From positions 1 to 35,202 of the forward strand of contig HF994472.1 in NCBI GenBank assembly GCA_000434195.1: a DNA stretch of 35,202 nucleotides, written 5' to 3'. A model generated the notes under the pieces. The model was not told where the DNA came from, made no database searches, and was given only the letters and a program-made list of their open reading frames with translations. Within the stretch, counting starts at the first letter, position 1. Each line of letters begins with the position of its first letter. This DNA is from Clostridium sp. CAG:780 (GTDB lineage Bacteria; Bacillota; Clostridia; TANB77; CAG-508). The translations under genes were made by a program, and so were the position numbers. This document shows positions 34,373-35,202 of the stretch, piece after piece.

Positions 34373-34387
34373 ACAGGATTTTCCTGT
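34373..34387 (-). promoter_or_regulatory. Palindromic candidate operator at the rbr transcription start
   Basis: ACAGGA-TTT-TCCTGT, a perfect 6-bp inverted repeat, begins about 8 bases after the -10 hexamer, where the transcript should start. It is not a PerR- or Rex-consensus site that I recognise. Confidence 0.4.
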
Positions 34388-34394
34388 CATATAT

Positions 34395-34423
34395 TTTATA
34401 TTATTTTTTGACTAAAAAGTCAA
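34395..34423 (-). promoter_or_regulatory. Sigma-A promoter of rbr-dut
   Basis: Minus strand TTGACT (34418-34423), 17 bases, TATAAA (34395-34400). The -35 is part of a perfect TTGACT-TTTT-AGTCAA palindrome (34408-34423). Confidence 0.75.
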
Positions 34424-34452
34424 GCTATTTTGTAATTAATGCTATAAAAAAT

Positions 34453-34483
34453 ATTCGCACTAAACAAACATTGTAGTACGAAT
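34453..34483 (-). terminator. Minus-strand terminator at the end of the repeat-rich region
   Basis: ATTCGTACTA/TAGTGCGAAT on the minus strand pairs over 10 bp with one G-U pair, then runs into ATTTTTT. The pairing is complete only on the minus strand, so it should end a transcript coming from the right, upstream of the rbr promoter. Confidence 0.65.
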
Positions 34484-34506
34484 AAATAAGAATTTTAAGA
34501 CATTTT

Positions 34507-34632
34507 AATTATATATCCTAAATGCTTGCTTGTCCAGAAAAACCGTATGCCAAAGTTCGACACACGGTTTCAATTTTTGTTGTTTTTTAGTTTTTTTAAT
34601 TGATTTTTTAGAAATTTGTAGTAGTTTATTTT
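34507..34632 (-). repeat. Direct repeat unit 1 with conserved hairpin
   Basis: About 120 bases closely similar to 34803-34928. The core hairpin (34540-34570) pairs AAACCGTGTGTC with GGCATACGGTTT on the minus strand using two G-U pairs, followed by a short U tract. Confidence 0.8.
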
Positions 34633-34759
34633 TTATTGTTTTTTATCGTTGAAAAAAGAGTGCTAGATAAAATCCAGTACTCAAATATATAATTTTTAGT
34701 TGAGAATAATTGCTCAACTTAATATGAAAATTTTTGTTAATTTTCACTTGACAATTTAC

Positions 34760-34799
34760 AATAATATATTTTTTCTTTTTTAATATTATAAAAACTGAG
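34760..34799. repeat. 40-base AT-rich direct repeat, copy 1
   Basis: An exact 40-base copy of 34917-34956, just before repeat unit 2; it ends in AAAACTGAG and contains an AATAATAT/ATATTATA-type dyad. Confidence 0.85.
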
Positions 34800-34802
34800 G
34801 TA

Positions 34803-34928
34803 AATTATATAGCCTAAATGCTGACTTGTCCAGAAAAACCGTATGTCAAAGTTCGACACACGGTTTCGATTTTTGTTGATTTTTAAGTTTTTTTAATTAA
34901 TTGTTTAGAAGTTTGTAATAATATATTT
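34803..34928 (-). repeat. Direct repeat unit 2 with conserved hairpin
   Basis: The second copy of the unit at 34507-34632, offset by 296 bases. Its hairpin (34836-34866) pairs AAACCGTGTGTC with GACATACGGTTT around GAACTTT on the minus strand, 12 bp with one G-U. Compared with unit 1, one pair changes from A-U to G-U, so pairing is kept. Confidence 0.8.
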
Positions 34929-34956
34929 TTTCTTTTTTAATATTATAAAAACTGAG
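34917..34956. repeat. 40-base AT-rich direct repeat, copy 2
   Basis: Identical to 34760-34799 and immediately following unit 2, so the 40-mer flanks unit 2 on both sides. Confidence 0.85.
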
Positions 34957-35044
34957 CAATTTTGAATTTGCTTAGTTTTATGCTTTATATTTACTTGGTA
35001 AATATTAACAGAATTACTCACTAGGCTAGACAAAACCTTTTTCC

Positions 35045-35074
35045 AACTATAGCGTATTTCATTCGCTATTAGTT
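35045..35074. other. Hairpin downstream of the second variable repeat
   Basis: AACTATAGCG pairs with CGCTATTAGTT (10 bp, one bulged T) around a 9-nt loop, about 64 bases beyond the stop of the partial gene at 35138. DGR target genes may carry a hairpin or cruciform just after the variable repeat; here the spacing is long. Confidence 0.4.
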
Positions 35075-35137
35075 GTGCTTATTGCCTTCTTTTAGCTTTT
35101 ATTATGTCTACTTAATAATTATTCTTCACTCCGGTAC

Positions 35138-35202
35138 TCACGCTCTAGAGTTCAGTGCTACTTTATTATTAGAGTGGGACGAGAACCGTAGGCTGCCGTT
35201 GA
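35138..35202 (-). CDS. 3' end of a second DGR-type target gene (VR2), cut by window edge
   Basis: The last 21 codons read ...NGSLRFSSHSNNKVALNSRA, then TGA. They align with the end of the 24595-25872 protein (NSVKRFSSHFNNKVTLDSRAWRV). The 47 bases at 35139-35185 match 43 of 47 in VR1. The four codons upstream of the shared CGG-TTC are AAC-GGC-AGC-CTA here versus AAC-AGC-GTC-AAA in VR1, differences that single adenine-directed changes from an A-rich template could explain. TGA replaces the TGG of the first gene, so this protein ends three residues earlier. A template repeat is the alternative reading, but the divergence pattern favours a second variable repeat. Confidence 0.65.
   Translation of the reverse strand, partial: NGSLRFSSHSNNKVALNSRA

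Noticed and set aside
34440..35130. CRISPR array
   Set aside because: The repeats are two units of about 120 bases plus a duplicated 40-mer, without regular short repeats and spacers, and no cas genes are in the window.
35138..35202. Reading the right-edge copy as the DGR template repeat of VR1
   Set aside because: Differences from VR1 are not consistently A in this copy and non-A in VR1; several are C/T changes, it already holds G-substituted codons, and it keeps a coding frame with a stop. A second variable repeat fits better, though the truncation prevents certainty.

Overview
This window comes from a low-GC, endospore-forming Firmicute, most likely an uncultivated gut-type Clostridia lineage. 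The evidence is AT-rich DNA with strong AGGAGG ribosome binding sites and many TTG starts. Sporulation and germination genes (spoIVA, a gerA-type tricistron, ylbJ) sit beside standard housekeeping genes. The lineage call is inference; sporulation capacity is read directly from the genes.

Layout. The left edge carries a probable IS3-family terminal repeat (1-29), then a two-gene UDP-sugar pyrophosphorylase unit on the minus strand (49-1969). A GC-richer orphan gene follows (2138-2473). Next come spoIVA on the minus strand and the divergent gerAA-gerAB-gerAC operon on the plus strand (2552-8447). A compact minus-strand housekeeping block fills 8.5-23.8 kb. It holds PBP1A-cysS-DUF1189-ftsH, metK-folD-dprA, dinB with its own promoter and an SOS-like box, and dxs-ylmH-membrane protein. 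A tRNA-Gln and a second GC-richer orphan gene with its own promoter and hairpin follow (23.9-24.4 kb). After a prepilin/FGE-domain gene (24.6-25.9 kb) come an ArsP_2-type exporter, ylbJ, two small unknown genes and tRNA-Met with a duplicated 3' end. Then dnaG-rpoD, carD and rbr-dut follow. The last 0.8 kb (34.36-35.14 kb) has no gene but many repeats and hairpins.

The most unusual system is a probable diversity-generating retroelement (DGR) target locus. The gene at 24595-25909 encodes a class III (pilin-like) signal and membrane helix fused to a formylglycine-generating-enzyme/C-type-lectin-like domain. Its last ~45 codons form a GC-rich block of [A/G][A/G]C-type codons, the signature expected when AAC codons of a template repeat are mutated at adenines. 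The same 3' end recurs at the right window edge (35138-35202), but with different codons at the putatively variable positions, so it looks like a second variable repeat in a second target gene. No reverse transcriptase or template repeat is visible, so they should lie outside the window or elsewhere in the genome. The first target gene also has a one-base frame conflict between its well-placed ATG and the pilin signal.

Regulation visible in the sequence includes near-consensus sigma-A promoters (tRNA-Met, dinB, carD, rbr, the 24.4-kb orphan gene, the pilin/FGE gene). There is also a LexA-like box at dinB, a palindrome at the expected rbr transcription start, and a carD promoter nested in the dut terminator.
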